The notes under the pieces were generated by a model. That model worked only from the letters and a program-made list of their open reading frames with translations. It ran no database searches and was not told where the DNA came from. The position numbers were made by a program, and so were the translations under genes. From NCBI GenBank assembly GCA_947258755.1, contig CAMYJO010000036.1, positions 1 to 49,505 on the forward strand: a stretch of 49,505 nucleotides of DNA. The letters are read 5' to 3'. Source of the DNA: an uncultured Gammaproteobacteria bacterium (lineage in GTDB: Bacteria > Pseudomonadota > Gammaproteobacteria > JAADHQ01). Each line of letters opens with the position of its first letter. The first letter of the stretch is position 1. Shown here one piece after another: positions 37,339-46,233 of this stretch.

Positions 37339-38553
37339 CTAGCGGTGTGCGAGCGCCTGAATGGGGTCCAGGCGTGCTGCCCGTCGTGCCGGCATGACGG
37401 CAAACAACAGGCCGGTGCAAAGCGCGAGTAAGAAGGCGGCAGCAATCGCCCAGCCAGGTGCAACATTGTCGAGGGCGGGGAACAGGGTGTGAATAAACAG
37501 GTTGCCACCATAGCCGATGGCGATGCCCAGTAATGCGCCGGTTGCTGTCAGTAGACTGGCTTCGACCAGGAACAGATTCTGAATCTGATGGTGTGAAGCG
37601 CCGATGGCTTTTAGTAGGCCTATCTCTGCGGTGCGTTGACTCACGGTTACCAGCATGATGTTCATGATCAATATGCCGGCCACGGTCAGACTGATCGCGG
37701 CAATGCCGGTCACGGTCAGTGTTAATGAAGTAAAAATTTGATCGAAGGTGCCGAGCACCGCATCTTGCGAGATTACGGTAACATCCTCTTCACCCTGGTG
37801 CCTGGACTTGATTGTGTTAACGATATGTTGCTTGACCTGTTCGAGTGCATCACGTGAATTGACCTCGACCAGGATGCGGAATAGCGAGGGTGTATTAAAC
37901 AGGCTTTGTGCCGATGCGGTTGGAATAATGACAATGTCCTCTACATCAACACCAATCGAACGGCCTTCTGATGCCATGATGCCGATGATGCGAAACTGTC
38001 GGTCACCGATTCGGATTTTTTTTCCAATAGGGTTTTCGTTTTTAAAAAGTTCCTGTTTGAGTTTGCTGCCGAGCACGCAAACAGCGGCGGCGCGAGTGTC
38101 GTCAGCGGCAGGCAGAAAACGGCCGCGTGCCATCTTCCAGTTTCTGAGTTTGAGGAGTTCAGCATTTGAACCCATCACCGGGGTTTCACGGCTTAACTGT
38201 TGATAGGAGACATAGGCAGCGCCAATGACAACCGGGGCAATGCGGTTCACCTGTGCATGTTGTTTAAGACTGAGTGCGTCTTGCAGGGTCAGATCGCGCG
38301 GTGTTTCACCGCTGAATATATTCAGTGCATTGCCGCTGGTTTCAGTTTTCCCGGGTATGACTATCAGCAGGTTGGTGCCGAGGGATGAAAATTCCGAGGT
38401 CACGTAACGGCGCGCACCTTCGCCGAGTCCGGTCAGGATGACTATCGAAGCGACGCCAATGGCAATCGCCAGCAACATCAAGCCGGCGCGTAGCGGGTAG
38501 CGTACGATGGCGCTGAACGAGAACCTGATGATGTCGGTAATGCCCATCGACAT
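37339..38553 (-). CDS. FtsX/MacB-type ABC permease (first of two)
   Basis: The protein has 404 residues. TM1 lies at about 21-42 (AGLMLLAIAIGVASIVILTGLGEGARRYV), a periplasmic domain at about 45-275, and three C-terminal helices follow with the conserved QRTAEIGLLKAIGASHHQIQNLFLVEA. It is clearly paralogous to the second permease (same signature layout), which suggests a heterodimeric channel. The ATG shares a base with the ATPase stop (TAATG). A start at 38547 is also possible. Confidence 0.86.
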   Translation of the reverse strand: MSMGITDIIRFSFSAIVRYPLRAGLMLLAIAIGVASIVILTGLGEGARRYVTSEFSSLGTNLLIVIPGKTETSGNALNIFSGETPRDLTLQDALSLKQHAQVNRIAPVVIGAAYVSYQQLSRETPVMGSNAELLKLRNWKMARGRFLPAADDTRAAAVCVLGSKLKQELFKNENPIGKKIRIGDRQFRIIGIMASEGRSIGVDVEDIVIIPTASAQSLFNTPSLFRILVEVNSRDALEQVKQHIVNTIKSRHQGEEDVTVISQDAVLGTFDQIFTSLTLTVTGIAAISLTVAGILIMNIMLVTVSQRTAEIGLLKAIGASHHQIQNLFLVEASLLTATGALLGIAIGYGGNLFIHTLFPALDNVAPGWAIAAAFLLALCTGLLFAVMPARRAARLDPIQALAHR

Positions 38554-39230
38554 TATTGCTTACCTGTATCCACAGTGATGGCGCCATCGACAAATCTTAT
38601 TTTCCTGCCGGCGCGTTCGCCCAGTTCCGGATCATGGGTGACGACGATCAGGGTGATCCCCTGTTGGTTCATATTTTCAAGGATATCGATGACTTCCATT
38701 CCCGAATGACGGTCGAGGTTGCCGGTGGGTTCATCAGCCAACAGCACCCGTGGTTGCATAATCGTTGCTCTGCCAATGGCCACGCGTTGACGCTGTCCGC
38801 CCGAGAGTTGGTCTGGCTTGTGATCGGCGCGATCTGCAATACCGAGCTCATCAAGTATTTTTTTTGTGCGCTGTCGCCGTTCGCTCGCGGCGACTCCGGC
38901 CAACATCATCGGCAGGGCGATATTCTCTGCCGCTGTCAGGCGTGGCAGCAGATGGAAAAACTGAAAAACAAAACCGATTTGACTACTGCGTATTACCGCC
39001 TGTTGTTCGTCGCTGAGATGAGTAACGATTTCGCCCTCCAGTTCATATTCCCCGGAGCTGGGGTTGTCGAGCAGGCCGAGGATATTCAATAAGGTTGATT
39101 TGCCGGAGCCGGATGGCCCCATGATCGACAGGTATTCACCGTTGTCGATGGTCATGTTGATATCTCTTAAGGCATGTACCTGTTGATCACCTACCTGAAA
39201 AATGCGGTTTATCTCGGTCAGTTTGATCAT
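38553..39230 (-). CDS. ABC transporter ATPase, MacB/LolD type
   Basis: The protein has 225 residues. Walker A is GPSGSGKST, Q-loop GFVFQFFHLLPRLTAAENIALP, signature LSGGQRQRVAIGRA, Walker B VLLADEPTGNLD and H-loop VTHD. The length and the FQFF/LPRLT region are typical of the LolD/MacB/YknY group. It powers the two downstream permeases. It begins 6 nt after the adaptor gene, so the four genes form one operon. Confidence 0.92.
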   Translation of the reverse strand: MIKLTEINRIFQVGDQQVHALRDINMTIDNGEYLSIMGPSGSGKSTLLNILGLLDNPSSGEYELEGEIVTHLSDEQQAVIRSSQIGFVFQFFHLLPRLTAAENIALPMMLAGVAASERRQRTKKILDELGIADRADHKPDQLSGGQRQRVAIGRATIMQPRVLLADEPTGNLDRHSGMEVIDILENMNQQGITLIVVTHDPELGERAGRKIRFVDGAITVDTGKQ

Positions 39231-39236
39231 GCGGAA

Positions 39237-40379
39237 TTATTCGACAATGGCTTCGACGCCGGCCTCGACTCCTTTACGGTCGATAGAGGTAACAACGCGC
39301 TCACCGTCTTGCAGGCCACTCAAAATCTCGGTATGGACCCAGTTGGAGATGCCTTTTTTTATCGTCCGCTGTTGCAGTAGGCCATCTTCCGAGTTGTAGA
39401 TCAGCACGGTGTTTTCGTCTTTGATGGCCTCGGTCGGTATGCGTAGGGTCTTATCTTTAACCTCGATAATCACCTCGGCATCGGCACTGTAGCCGGGTAG
39501 TAGTTGGGCAATATCTGCCTTATCGACAAAGTCGACCTCAATATCAACAGTGCGCGCCTGTTTTTCGACATCGAGTACATACGGTGCAATTCTGCGTAAT
39601 GATCCGGCAAAAGTTCGTTTACTGAATGCGTCCAGGGAAATACGGGTTTGCATGCCTATTTTCAGGCCCGGCGCATCGACCTCATCGATAGGCGCGGCTA
39701 TATAGACACATTTTGGGTCAAACAGATCAACAGTCGGCAGTGTCGGTACACCGATAGGTGAGGGTGTTGCAAACTCGCCGATCTCGCCATTGACTTCGGC
39801 AATAATGCCAGCGAAGGGTGCATGTAATTGCGTGCGTTGCAACAGTGCCCTGGCCAGTGCTGTCTTAGCTTCACTGACCTTAATGTTCGCTTGCGCTGCA
39901 CGACAGGCGGCGCGTTTTGCCAGAGCGGCACCGACGGCACGGTCAGTGGTTTCATCAGAGGCGAGCTTTTTCTTGCGCAGGGACTTGAGGCGGCCGGCCT
40001 CTTTTTCGGCCACTTCAGCAGTCACACAAGCCTCTCTGGCGCGTGATTTTGTCGCCTGGGTTTCCTTTTCAGACAGCAACAATTCGGCCTTGATGTCTTC
40101 GTTCCAGATCTCCAGTAGCAGGGCACCGGCTTCAACCGTATCTCCTTCGGTGACCAACAGGCGTGAGATCTGACCGGCAATCGCAGGGGCCAGGCGTGCA
40201 TGTTTGCAGCTGCGCACGGTGCCGGCGCGGGTGTTGGTGACGGTATTTTCGACTTTGCCACTGCTGACCGCAACGACCGTTACCTTTATCGGATCGGGCC
40301 GCGTAGCCTGCCAAATCAGCAGGGCGATGATGGTGATAACAATGATGAGCAGAATGAGCTTGCCGTGTTTCCTGTTCAT
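39237..40379 (-). CDS. Periplasmic adaptor (MacA/HlyD family)
   Basis: The protein has 380 residues. There is one N-terminal membrane anchor (about 8-25). The lipoyl halves are at about 55-85 (RLAPAIAGQISRLLVTEGDTVEAG) and after a charged coiled-coil hairpin of about 95-175 (QLHAPFAGIIAEVNGEIGE). A beta-barrel and membrane-proximal domain follow (VYIAAPIDEVDAPGLKIG, TLRIPTEAIKDENTV). It bridges the ABC permeases to an outer-membrane TolC-like channel, not encoded here. Several cysteines in the hairpin region are unusual. The substrate is unknown: macrolide, peptide, lipid or metabolite export are all possible. Confidence 0.88.
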   Translation of the reverse strand: MNRKHGKLILLIIVITIIALLIWQATRPDPIKVTVVAVSSGKVENTVTNTRAGTVRSCKHARLAPAIAGQISRLLVTEGDTVEAGALLLEIWNEDIKAELLLSEKETQATKSRAREACVTAEVAEKEAGRLKSLRKKKLASDETTDRAVGAALAKRAACRAAQANIKVSEAKTALARALLQRTQLHAPFAGIIAEVNGEIGEFATPSPIGVPTLPTVDLFDPKCVYIAAPIDEVDAPGLKIGMQTRISLDAFSKRTFAGSLRRIAPYVLDVEKQARTVDIEVDFVDKADIAQLLPGYSADAEVIIEVKDKTLRIPTEAIKDENTVLIYNSEDGLLQQRTIKKGISNWVHTEILSGLQDGERVVTSIDRKGVEAGVEAIVE

Positions 40380-40409
40380 ATTGTCCTGATATGGGAGTGT
40401 GTTAAGTGG

Positions 40410-40853
40410 CTAATCGAGTATGCGTACGGCGAGTACATCGCAGGGAGCGTTATGCAGTACCGGGTAGGCCGTTGAGCCTAATATTCGTTGTATACCATGA
40501 CGTCCATGTGAGCCAATGACGATCAGATCTGCCTGTTTTTCAGTGGCAAATTGTATGATCTCGTGTTTAGGGTTGCCTGAGAGTACGATGCTGTGTTCGG
40601 GGTCTATGTCGTGTTCCAGCACCAGTTGTTTGAGGCTTTTCTGTGCCTGCTTGAGGATATCTTTTTCGTTACTGTACCAGTCCGGTGCAATGATGGGTTC
40701 ATAGCCAAAGTCGAGAGGAGGCATGTATTCAACGACGTGTACAATGGAGAGTTTGGCCTGGTGTTGCCTGCCAATGTCCATGCCGCGTGCCAGTACCTGT
40801 TTATTCGCCGGGGAAAAGTCGATGGCAATGACGACATTATTATAGACAGACAT
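40410..40853 (-). CDS. Universal stress protein, UspA family
   Basis: The protein has 147 residues. It begins MSVYNNVVIAIDFSPANKQVL and contains the ATP-binding signature G-2x-G-9x-G-S as GSHGRHGIQRILGSTA, then VLHNAPCDVLAVR. Usp proteins of this kind bind ATP and aid survival under stress. It lies 30 nt upstream of the adaptor gene on the same strand and may be cotranscribed with the ABC operon. Confidence 0.92.
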   Translation of the reverse strand: MSVYNNVVIAIDFSPANKQVLARGMDIGRQHQAKLSIVHVVEYMPPLDFGYEPIIAPDWYSNEKDILKQAQKSLKQLVLEHDIDPEHSIVLSGNPKHEIIQFATEKQADLIVIGSHGRHGIQRILGSTAYPVLHNAPCDVLAVRILD

Positions 40854-40909
40854 CTAATCTACTCCATAGAGCCCATGCTTATGATTGCTTGAGTCGTGAC
40901 TATCATGAT

Positions 40910-40937
40910 CCTTGCCCGCGCGTTAGAGTGGGCAAGG
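40910..40937. other. Inverted repeat between uspA and the XRE gene
   Basis: CCTTGCCC (40910-40917) and GGGCAAGG (40930-40937) are perfect 8-bp arms around a 12-nt loop. There is no T-run on either strand. It lies downstream of the XRE gene and upstream of the Usp gene on the minus strand, so it could be a weak terminator or a regulatory site. Confidence 0.4.
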
Positions 40938-41028
40938 TATTCCTAGAGCTGTATTACTGACAGCATGACATGAACACTTTAATCAGCGTTCATTGGTGCA
41001 CCTGCTAAAGCGCATTAATTTAATGAAC

Positions 41029-41457
41029 TTATGTCAGAATGCGAATGAGATCCGAGATACGTTTCTCGTCAGGTTCGGATCCTCTTAATTCTTCGGTGTA
41101 CAGATAGGCTGCCAGGCGGGCCTGTTGATCCTGGTTGAGATCTACGTCCAGTTTTTTAGACATGTGCTCGGTTTTGATCAGGCATTCCTTGAGCATTTCA
41201 ACATCGACTTCAGGGCGGGCGCTGACATCGTATTGCAGCCATTCCGGTGTCACCTTGAGGATATTGGCCAGTTTGATGATATTGTCTTGCGAGACATTGC
41301 CGCCGGATTCCCAGATGGAAACACTGGCACGTGAAATGTCCATGCGGCGAGCCAATTCAGCCTGGCTGATGCCAGCCTTGATTCTCGCTTTTTTTATTCG
41401 ACTACTGAGACTTTCGCTGCGTCCTTTGAATGTATCAACTGCGGTATTTGTTTCCAT
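41029..41457 (-). CDS. XRE-family helix-turn-helix regulator
   Basis: The protein has 142 residues. The HTH_3 domain spans about 18-75 (LSSRIKKARIKAGISQAELARRMDISRASVSIWESGGNVSQDNIIKLANILKVTPEWL). The C-terminal half (about 80-142) is polar and helical, with no protease or sensor domain recognised. The target is unknown. There is no neighbouring toxin or phage gene. An inverted repeat upstream (41497-41517) may be its operator. Confidence 0.85.
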   Translation of the reverse strand: METNTAVDTFKGRSESLSSRIKKARIKAGISQAELARRMDISRASVSIWESGGNVSQDNIIKLANILKVTPEWLQYDVSARPEVDVEMLKECLIKTEHMSKKLDVDLNQDQQARLAAYLYTEELRGSEPDEKRISDLIRILT

Positions 41458-41496
41458 GTTAATATCTCATAGCTATGAAGGGTTTATGATCAATTC

Positions 41497-41517
41497 ACAA
41501 AGACTAAATCTCTTTGT
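41497..41517. promoter_or_regulatory. Candidate operator of the XRE regulator
   Basis: ACAAAGA and TCTTTGT form perfect 7-bp inverted arms with a 7-nt spacer. A further TCTTTG half-site follows directly (41517-41522). It lies 40-60 nt upstream of the regulator ATG in AT-rich DNA. Confidence 0.4.
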
Positions 41518-41661
41518 CTTTGTTATAATGTTAAATATACGTCCAAATTCACTTATGTTCAATATTATTTGTTTAATTCGGTAGAAAAAACTGCGACATT
41601 TTCACAGTTGGCTTGTCAACTTTGTCGGCTAACAAGTTGATTTACAGTCCCGTGTTCGCCC

Positions 41662-42519
41662 TTATCCATGATCTGGCTGCTGGACTTCGACCCGCATCGA
41701 CAGATCGATGGCCTTGATGTCCTTGGTCAACGAGCCGATTGAGATAAAATCCACGCCACTTTCCGCTACTTTTCTAATGGTTTTAAGGGTAATGCCCCCG
41801 GATGCCTCGAGTTCGGCGCGGCCGGCATTGATGTTCACCGCTTCTTTTAGCATATCGGGGTTCATATTGTCGAGCAGCACGCGGTCGGCGCCGGCCTCGA
41901 TGGCCTCACGCAATTGAGGCAGATCTTCGACCTCGACCTCGAGCATTTTATCGGCAGCAAGGGCACGGGCATTATTAACGGCCTGGCTAATGGAGCCGGC
42001 CGTGGCGATATGGTTTTCCTTGATCAGCACGGCGTCAAACAGGCCGATACGGTGATTGCTGCAACCGCCGCAAGTGACCGCATATTTTTGTGCCAGGCGC
42101 AGACCTGGCAGGGTTTTGCGGGTATCCAGCACCCTGGTTTTCAGGTCTTCGAGCAATCTGGCGTATTGCCTGGCCCGGGTTGCCGTGGCCGACAGGGTTT
42201 GCAAAAAATTCAGGGCAGTGCGTTCGGCCGTCAGCAGCACACGGGCATTGCCGCTGATATGACAGAGTGTTTGACCGGGTTCGACCTCGTCCGCGTCATT
42301 GATAAGCCAGTCGATACGGGTCGCCGGATCCAGTTGTAGAAAGGCGGCATCGAACCAGGCCTGCCCGCACAGGGTCGCCGAATCTCGGCAGATGACTGTG
42401 GCGGTTGCCGTTTGCCCGGCTGGAATCAGGGCGGCGGTGATATCACCGTCACCGATATCTTCTTTGAGCGCCTGCGCCACCTGTTGAGCCAGGTCCCTTT
42501 TATAGTCTATCAATGGCAT
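41662..42519 (-). CDS. nadC: Quinolinate phosphoribosyltransferase (decarboxylating)
   Basis: The protein has 285 residues from the ATG at 42519 (MPLIDYKRDLAQQVAQALKEDIGDGDITAALIP), which has AAGG 5 nt upstream; a TTG at 42543 is rejected. Motifs: ERTALNFLQTLSATAT, DTRKTLPGLRLAQKYAVTCGGCSNHR, LIKENHI, EVEVEDL, DRVLLDNM and LEASGGI. It makes nicotinate mononucleotide from quinolinate and PRPP in NAD synthesis. nadA and nadB are not in the window. A short FKBP-like remnant lies just upstream. Confidence 0.95.
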   Translation of the reverse strand: MPLIDYKRDLAQQVAQALKEDIGDGDITAALIPAGQTATATVICRDSATLCGQAWFDAAFLQLDPATRIDWLINDADEVEPGQTLCHISGNARVLLTAERTALNFLQTLSATATRARQYARLLEDLKTRVLDTRKTLPGLRLAQKYAVTCGGCSNHRIGLFDAVLIKENHIATAGSISQAVNNARALAADKMLEVEVEDLPQLREAIEAGADRVLLDNMNPDMLKEAVNINAGRAELEASGGITLKTIRKVAESGVDFISIGSLTKDIKAIDLSMRVEVQQPDHG

Positions 42520-42526
42520 GTCACCT

Positions 42527-42574
42527 TTATTCGCTGACTTCAAGCAGTTCGACCTCGAAGCGTAGTTTGAATTG
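42527..42574 (-). pseudogene. Possible remnant of an FKBP-type isomerase C-terminus
   Basis: On the minus strand, directly before nadC, 15 codons and a TAA read QFKLRFEVELLEVSE. The LxFEVELLEV stretch is the typical last strand of FKBP peptidyl-prolyl isomerases. An in-frame TGA precedes it, and the retropepsin gene ends at 42608, so nothing else of the domain remains. It is either a deletion scar or a coincidence. Confidence 0.4.
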
Positions 42575-42607
42575 TCATAATTAATACCTCATGGCGGTAC
42601 TGGCTAT

Positions 42608-43126
42608 TCAGGGGAATTGGCGCAAGGTCAAAGACTCACCGCGCTGGATCATTTCCAACTTTTTCAGTACATTCATGCCTAGCAAGATGCCTTCACCGTC
42701 CATATAAGGATTGATGTTGGCGACGATATCATGCAGGACAATATCGGCTATGCGTAATTCTTTGAGGCGCGTTGAATAGACCTGGATCGTACCATTGGCC
42801 GTACTCACGTTCAGCGGGTAGCCCTTTTTCAGGCCAATGCGATTAGCGATGTTTTCCGGAATCGATACGTTGGTGGCACCCGTGTCGAGCAGGAAAACGA
42901 CCTTATTCTGGTTGATTTCTCCGGGCGTGACATAGTGACCGGCGCGGTTACGAATCAGTTGTACTTCCCTGACCCCTGAATCGAGTACGCGGCCCTGTAG
43001 ATCCTGGTTCGGATTATGTTGTTTTTCCAATAGATTACTGAAAAACAGGGTCATGAGTCCGAGGGCTAAGAGCCAGGCAAGGATAATCATGCCCTTGCCG
43101 ATGGATTTGCTGTTATCTGCTGACAT
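42608..43126 (-). CDS. Membrane-anchored retropepsin-like aspartic protease
   Basis: The protein has 172 residues. There is one N-terminal membrane helix (about 13-32: MIILAWLLALGLMTLFFS), a linker, and a single retropepsin-like domain at about 65-165. The active-site motif is FLLDTGATNVSIPENIANRIGL, followed by the flap region and the second hydrophobic motif GEGILLGMNVLKKLEMIQRGESL. Like other clan AA proteases it would act as a dimer, probably on the periplasmic side. The substrate is unknown. It lies divergent from queE. Confidence 0.88.
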   Translation of the reverse strand: MSADNSKSIGKGMIILAWLLALGLMTLFFSNLLEKQHNPNQDLQGRVLDSGVREVQLIRNRAGHYVTPGEINQNKVVFLLDTGATNVSIPENIANRIGLKKGYPLNVSTANGTIQVYSTRLKELRIADIVLHDIVANINPYMDGEGILLGMNVLKKLEMIQRGESLTLRQFP

Positions 43127-43197
43127 TCAGGCAGTATAACGAATACCAGCGCAACTGCGAAGCAGATCAAAACGCCCAGATGGTGTAGAATCCGCGC

Positions 43198-43872
43198 ATG
43201 CAAGCACAGCACAGTAACAATAATCAGGATGGCGAGCGTTTACGCATCACTGAAATCTTCCATTCCTTACAGGGTGAGGCCAACAGTGTCGGCTACCCGA
43301 CGGTCTTTATCCGTTTGACCGGCTGTCCCTTGCGTTGTGGTTACTGCGATACCAGTTATGCCTTTACTGGTGGTGAATGGGTGAGTCTGGACACGATCAT
43401 AGCCAGAGTGCAGGCTTATGGTGCGCGCCATGTGACCGTGACCGGCGGCGAGCCACTGGCGCAGAAGGCGTGTTTGGCGCTGCTCGAGCGCTTATGTGAT
43501 CTCGGGCTGGCGGTGTCGTTGGAGACCAGCGGGGCCGTCGATATCGCTGATGTCGACACGCGCGTCAGCCGGGTCATGGACCTGAAAACGCCGGGTTCGG
43601 GGGAGCAGGATAAAAACCGTTTGCAGAATATTGCGCAATTAACGGCACATGACCAACTCAAGTTTGTTATCTGTGATCGGCAGGACTTCGATTGGGCCTG
43701 CGAGCAAATCAGGGTCCATCACTTGACGGATCGCTGTGAGGTATTGATGTCGCCGGTGTTTGCGCAAATGGATTCGGCGGAGTTGGCCGCCTGGATTCTG
43801 GAATCCGGCCTGCAGGTCCGATTTCAGCTGCAATTGCATAAATTGTTGTGGGGTGATGAGCCCGGGCGCTAG
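43198..43872 (+). CDS. queE: 7-carboxy-7-deazaguanine synthase QueE
   Basis: The protein has 224 residues. It is a radical-SAM enzyme with the cluster motif C43-x3-C47-x2-C50 (TGCPLRCGYCDTSYAF), preceded by ITEIFHSLQGEANSVGYPTVFIRL, and has TVTGGEPL and MDLKTPGSGE. It converts CPH4 to CDG in queuosine biosynthesis. It is followed after 26-32 nt by queC, which performs the next step, so the two form a pathway operon. Confidence 0.94.
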   Translation: MQAQHSNNNQDGERLRITEIFHSLQGEANSVGYPTVFIRLTGCPLRCGYCDTSYAFTGGEWVSLDTIIARVQAYGARHVTVTGGEPLAQKACLALLERLCDLGLAVSLETSGAVDIADVDTRVSRVMDLKTPGSGEQDKNRLQNIAQLTAHDQLKFVICDRQDFDWACEQIRVHHLTDRCEVLMSPVFAQMDSAELAAWILESGLQVRFQLQLHKLLWGDEPGR

Positions 43873-43904
43873 CATCCGGCTAGCATAGATCAAGGTTAAT
43901 GACG

Positions 43905-44582
43905 ATGAATGAACAGAACAAGGCCGTGGTGCTCGTTTCCGGGGGGCTGGATTCAGCCACCACGTTGGCCATGGCACGCGAACAGGGTTTTGCCTGTTAT
44001 GCACTCAGTTTTCGTTACGGCCAACGGCATGTCGCTGAGTTGGATGCAGCCGAGCGAGTGGCGCAATCACTCGGTGCAGTTATGCATAAGACGATCGATA
44101 TAGATCTGGGCGGCATTGGTGGTTCGGCGTTGACCGATCACAGCATCGACGTGCCCGACCAGGCCGGCAAAGGCATCCCTGTAACCTATGTACCGGCGCG
44201 CAACACGGTGTTCCTGTCGCTGGCACTGGCATGGGCCGAGGTGATGCAGGCGCGTAATATCTTTATCGGCGTCAATGCCGTCGATTATTCGGGTTATCCC
44301 GATTGCCGCCCGGAATATATCAGCGCCTATGAAGGCATGGCCAATTTGGCCACCCGTGCTGGTGTCGAAGGCCATCATACCCATATCCAGACACCGCTGA
44401 TTGCCATGAGCAAGGCCGAGATCATCCAGACAGGTATGCGCCTGGGTGTTGACTATGGCCTGACAGTCTCCTGTTATGCCGCTGACGACCAGGGCCGGGC
44501 CTGCGGTCGCTGTGATTCCTGCCGTATCCGCCGTGAGGGTTTTCAGTCAGCGGCCGTCAGAGACCCGACGATTTACATCTAA
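43905..44582 (+). CDS. queC: 7-cyano-7-deazaguanine synthase QueC
   Basis: The protein has 225 residues from the ATG at 43905, which has AAGG about 9 nt upstream; the ATG at 43899 is too close. The PP-loop is [16 protein letters not shown], followed by [32 protein letters not shown] and the Zn site [24 protein letters not shown]. It converts CDG to preQ0 with ATP and ammonia. queF and tgt are not seen here. Confidence 0.95.
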   Translation: MNEQNKAVVLVSGGLDSATTLAMAREQGFACYALSFRYGQRHVAELDAAERVAQSLGAVMHKTIDIDLGGIGGSALTDHSIDVPDQAGKGIPVTYVPARNTVFLSLALAWAEVMQARNIFIGVNAVDYSGYPDCRPEYISAYEGMANLATRAGVEGHHTHIQTPLIAMSKAEIIQTGMRLGVDYGLTVSCYAADDQGRACGRCDSCRIRREGFQSAAVRDPTIYI

Positions 44583-44727
44583 GCTATTGAATTTTAAACA
44601 AAGCAAACGATAGGGGCTGGATATCTAACCACCTACAAGGTAGAATGGCCGAGTTTTTTTATACAGGTATGGTGCCAGCAGCTGGCGGCATACACTCGAT
44701 TTTAGTTTGTTTATTGAGGATATACAG

Positions 44728-45990
44728 ATGGTTTTTGAGGATTTTGCCAGCGCACAATCTTTTTTCCTGTGGGCAACATTTTTCGTCGCCCTGGTGATGG
44801 GTGCTGTGGTTAACAAAACAAATTTTTGCACCATGGGTGCGGTGTCCGATGCGGTTAACATGGGTGATACCAGTCGCATGCGTGCCTGGTTCCTGGCGAT
44901 CGCGGTGGCCATGCTCGGGGTAGTGGTTCTGGAAACGGCAGGTATTGTTGATGTTACTGCCTCTTTCCCCCCCTATCGCAGCAGTGAACTTATCTGGGTA
45001 GAGAACCTGCTCGGCGGGATCCTGTTTGGTATCGGTATGACCCTGGCTAGTGGCTGTGGAAATAAGACCCTGATCCGTATCGGCGCAGGCAATATCAAAT
45101 CCATCATGGTACTGCTGATTATCGGTGTGATTGCCTATTTTATGGTTAACCCATTCCCAGGCAGTGACCAGACCCTGATGTCGGTATTGTTTTTCGACTG
45201 GATTCGACCATTGTCGGTATCGCTGAAGTCACCCCAGGACCTCGGCGCCTTGATCGATCCTGAGCATGTGCAGCGTACGCGCATGGCCGTCGGTGGGTTT
45301 ATCGCCGCGGTCATCCTGTTCATCGTCTTCATCTCCAAGGAGTTTCGCAGCAGCTTTGACAATATCCTCGGCGGTCTTGTGGTTGGTTTATCGGTATTGG
45401 CGGGCTGGTATATCAGTGGTGCGTTAATCAATATCGACACCGGTGAGTCCACGCTGAATCTCGCCGGTTACTGGAATGAATGGGATATGTTGGTCGATAC
45501 TGAGGAAGGCAAGCCTGCCGAGTTGCGTTCGCTGAGCACTCAGTCATTCACCTTCATTAACCCGATGGGTCAGACCTATGGCTATGCCATGAATGGATTT
45601 GCATCCACCTACCTGACCTTTGGCCTGATGGCCCTGTTTGGTGTCATTGCCGGTTCTTTCCTATGGTCTGTCATCACACGCAGCTTCCGCATTGAATGGT
45701 TTGCGTCTTTCAAGGACTTTTTCAACCATGTGATCGGCGCAGTGCTGATGGGTTTCGGCGGTGTACTAGCCGTTGGTTGCACCATTGGTCAGGGGATTAC
45801 CGGGGTATCGACACTGGCACTGGGATCCATGATCGCGTTGGCGGGAATTATCTTTGGTAGTGCGATGACAATGAAAATTCAGCTCTACAAGATGATGTAT
45901 GAAGATGCCAGTTTCATGGCGGCCTTTATCACCGGTCTCGTCGACCTGCGTTTATTACCGAAAGGTATGCGTAAGCTGGAAGGAATTTAA
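44728..45990 (+). CDS. YeeE/YedE-family sulfur (thiosulfate) transporter
   Basis: The protein has 420 residues from the ATG at 44728, which has GAGG 8 nt upstream; a TTG at 44707 is less likely. About 9-10 membrane helices are apparent, with conserved cysteine loops: NKTNFCTMGAVSDAVNMGD, MTLASGCGNKTLIRIGAGN and VGCTIGQGITGVSTLALGS. The TsuA/YeeE type uses such cysteines to pass thiosulfate across the inner membrane; other YedE members may move other sulfur species. It is 63 nt before tRNA-Lys and near soxB, which fits a sulfur-related role. The substrate is inferred. Confidence 0.85.
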   Translation: MVFEDFASAQSFFLWATFFVALVMGAVVNKTNFCTMGAVSDAVNMGDTSRMRAWFLAIAVAMLGVVVLETAGIVDVTASFPPYRSSELIWVENLLGGILFGIGMTLASGCGNKTLIRIGAGNIKSIMVLLIIGVIAYFMVNPFPGSDQTLMSVLFFDWIRPLSVSLKSPQDLGALIDPEHVQRTRMAVGGFIAAVILFIVFISKEFRSSFDNILGGLVVGLSVLAGWYISGALINIDTGESTLNLAGYWNEWDMLVDTEEGKPAELRSLSTQSFTFINPMGQTYGYAMNGFASTYLTFGLMALFGVIAGSFLWSVITRSFRIEWFASFKDFFNHVIGAVLMGFGGVLAVGCTIGQGITGVSTLALGSMIALAGIIFGSAMTMKIQLYKMMYEDASFMAAFITGLVDLRLLPKGMRKLEGI

Positions 45991-46053
45991 AAAAATGCCA
46001 TCGGGGGTCTTGCGATTCCCGGTGGTTCCAGTATTATGCGCTTTCAACTTTCC

Positions 46054-46129
46054 GGGCCGTTAGCTCAGTTGGTAGAGCAGTGGACTTTTAATCCATTGGT
46101 CGAGCGTTCAAGTCGCTCACGGCCCACCA
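46054..46129 (+). tRNA. tRNA-Lys(TTT)
   Basis: A 76-nt cloverleaf. The acceptor is GGGCCGT paired with ACGGCCC, then A and encoded CCA (46127-46129). The D arm is GCTCAGTTGGTAGAGC and the anticodon loop CTTTTAA gives TTT. The T arm is GAGCGTTCAAGTCGCTC. It lies between the YeeE gene and a strong terminator. No attachment-site repeat or integrase is present. Confidence 0.98.
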
Positions 46130-46179
46130 TATTCCTGTCATCAGCCGGTTTCATTGCTTAGAGGCTTGAGCCGATGGCG

Positions 46180-46224
46180 CAGGACAAAAAAAGGCCCCGC
46201 ATTGCGGGGCCTTTTTTTGTCCTG
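46180..46224. terminator. Bidirectional terminator between tRNA-Lys and soxB
   Basis: A perfect 21-bp stem with an ATT loop. The arms contain AAAAAAAGGCCCCGC and the inverse, so each strand has a GC core followed by seven T. It ends transcripts from the tRNA side and from soxB, whose stop is at 46234. Confidence 0.95.
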
Positions 46225-46233
46225 CTGATTAGT

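Noticed and set aside
41029-41457. XRE gene as antitoxin or phage repressor
   Set aside because: No partner toxin, integrase or phage gene lies nearby; the neighbours are metabolic genes.
46054-46129. tRNA-Lys as integration site of a genomic island
   Set aside because: No integrase, no direct repeat of the tRNA 3' end, and the following genes are a native sox cluster.
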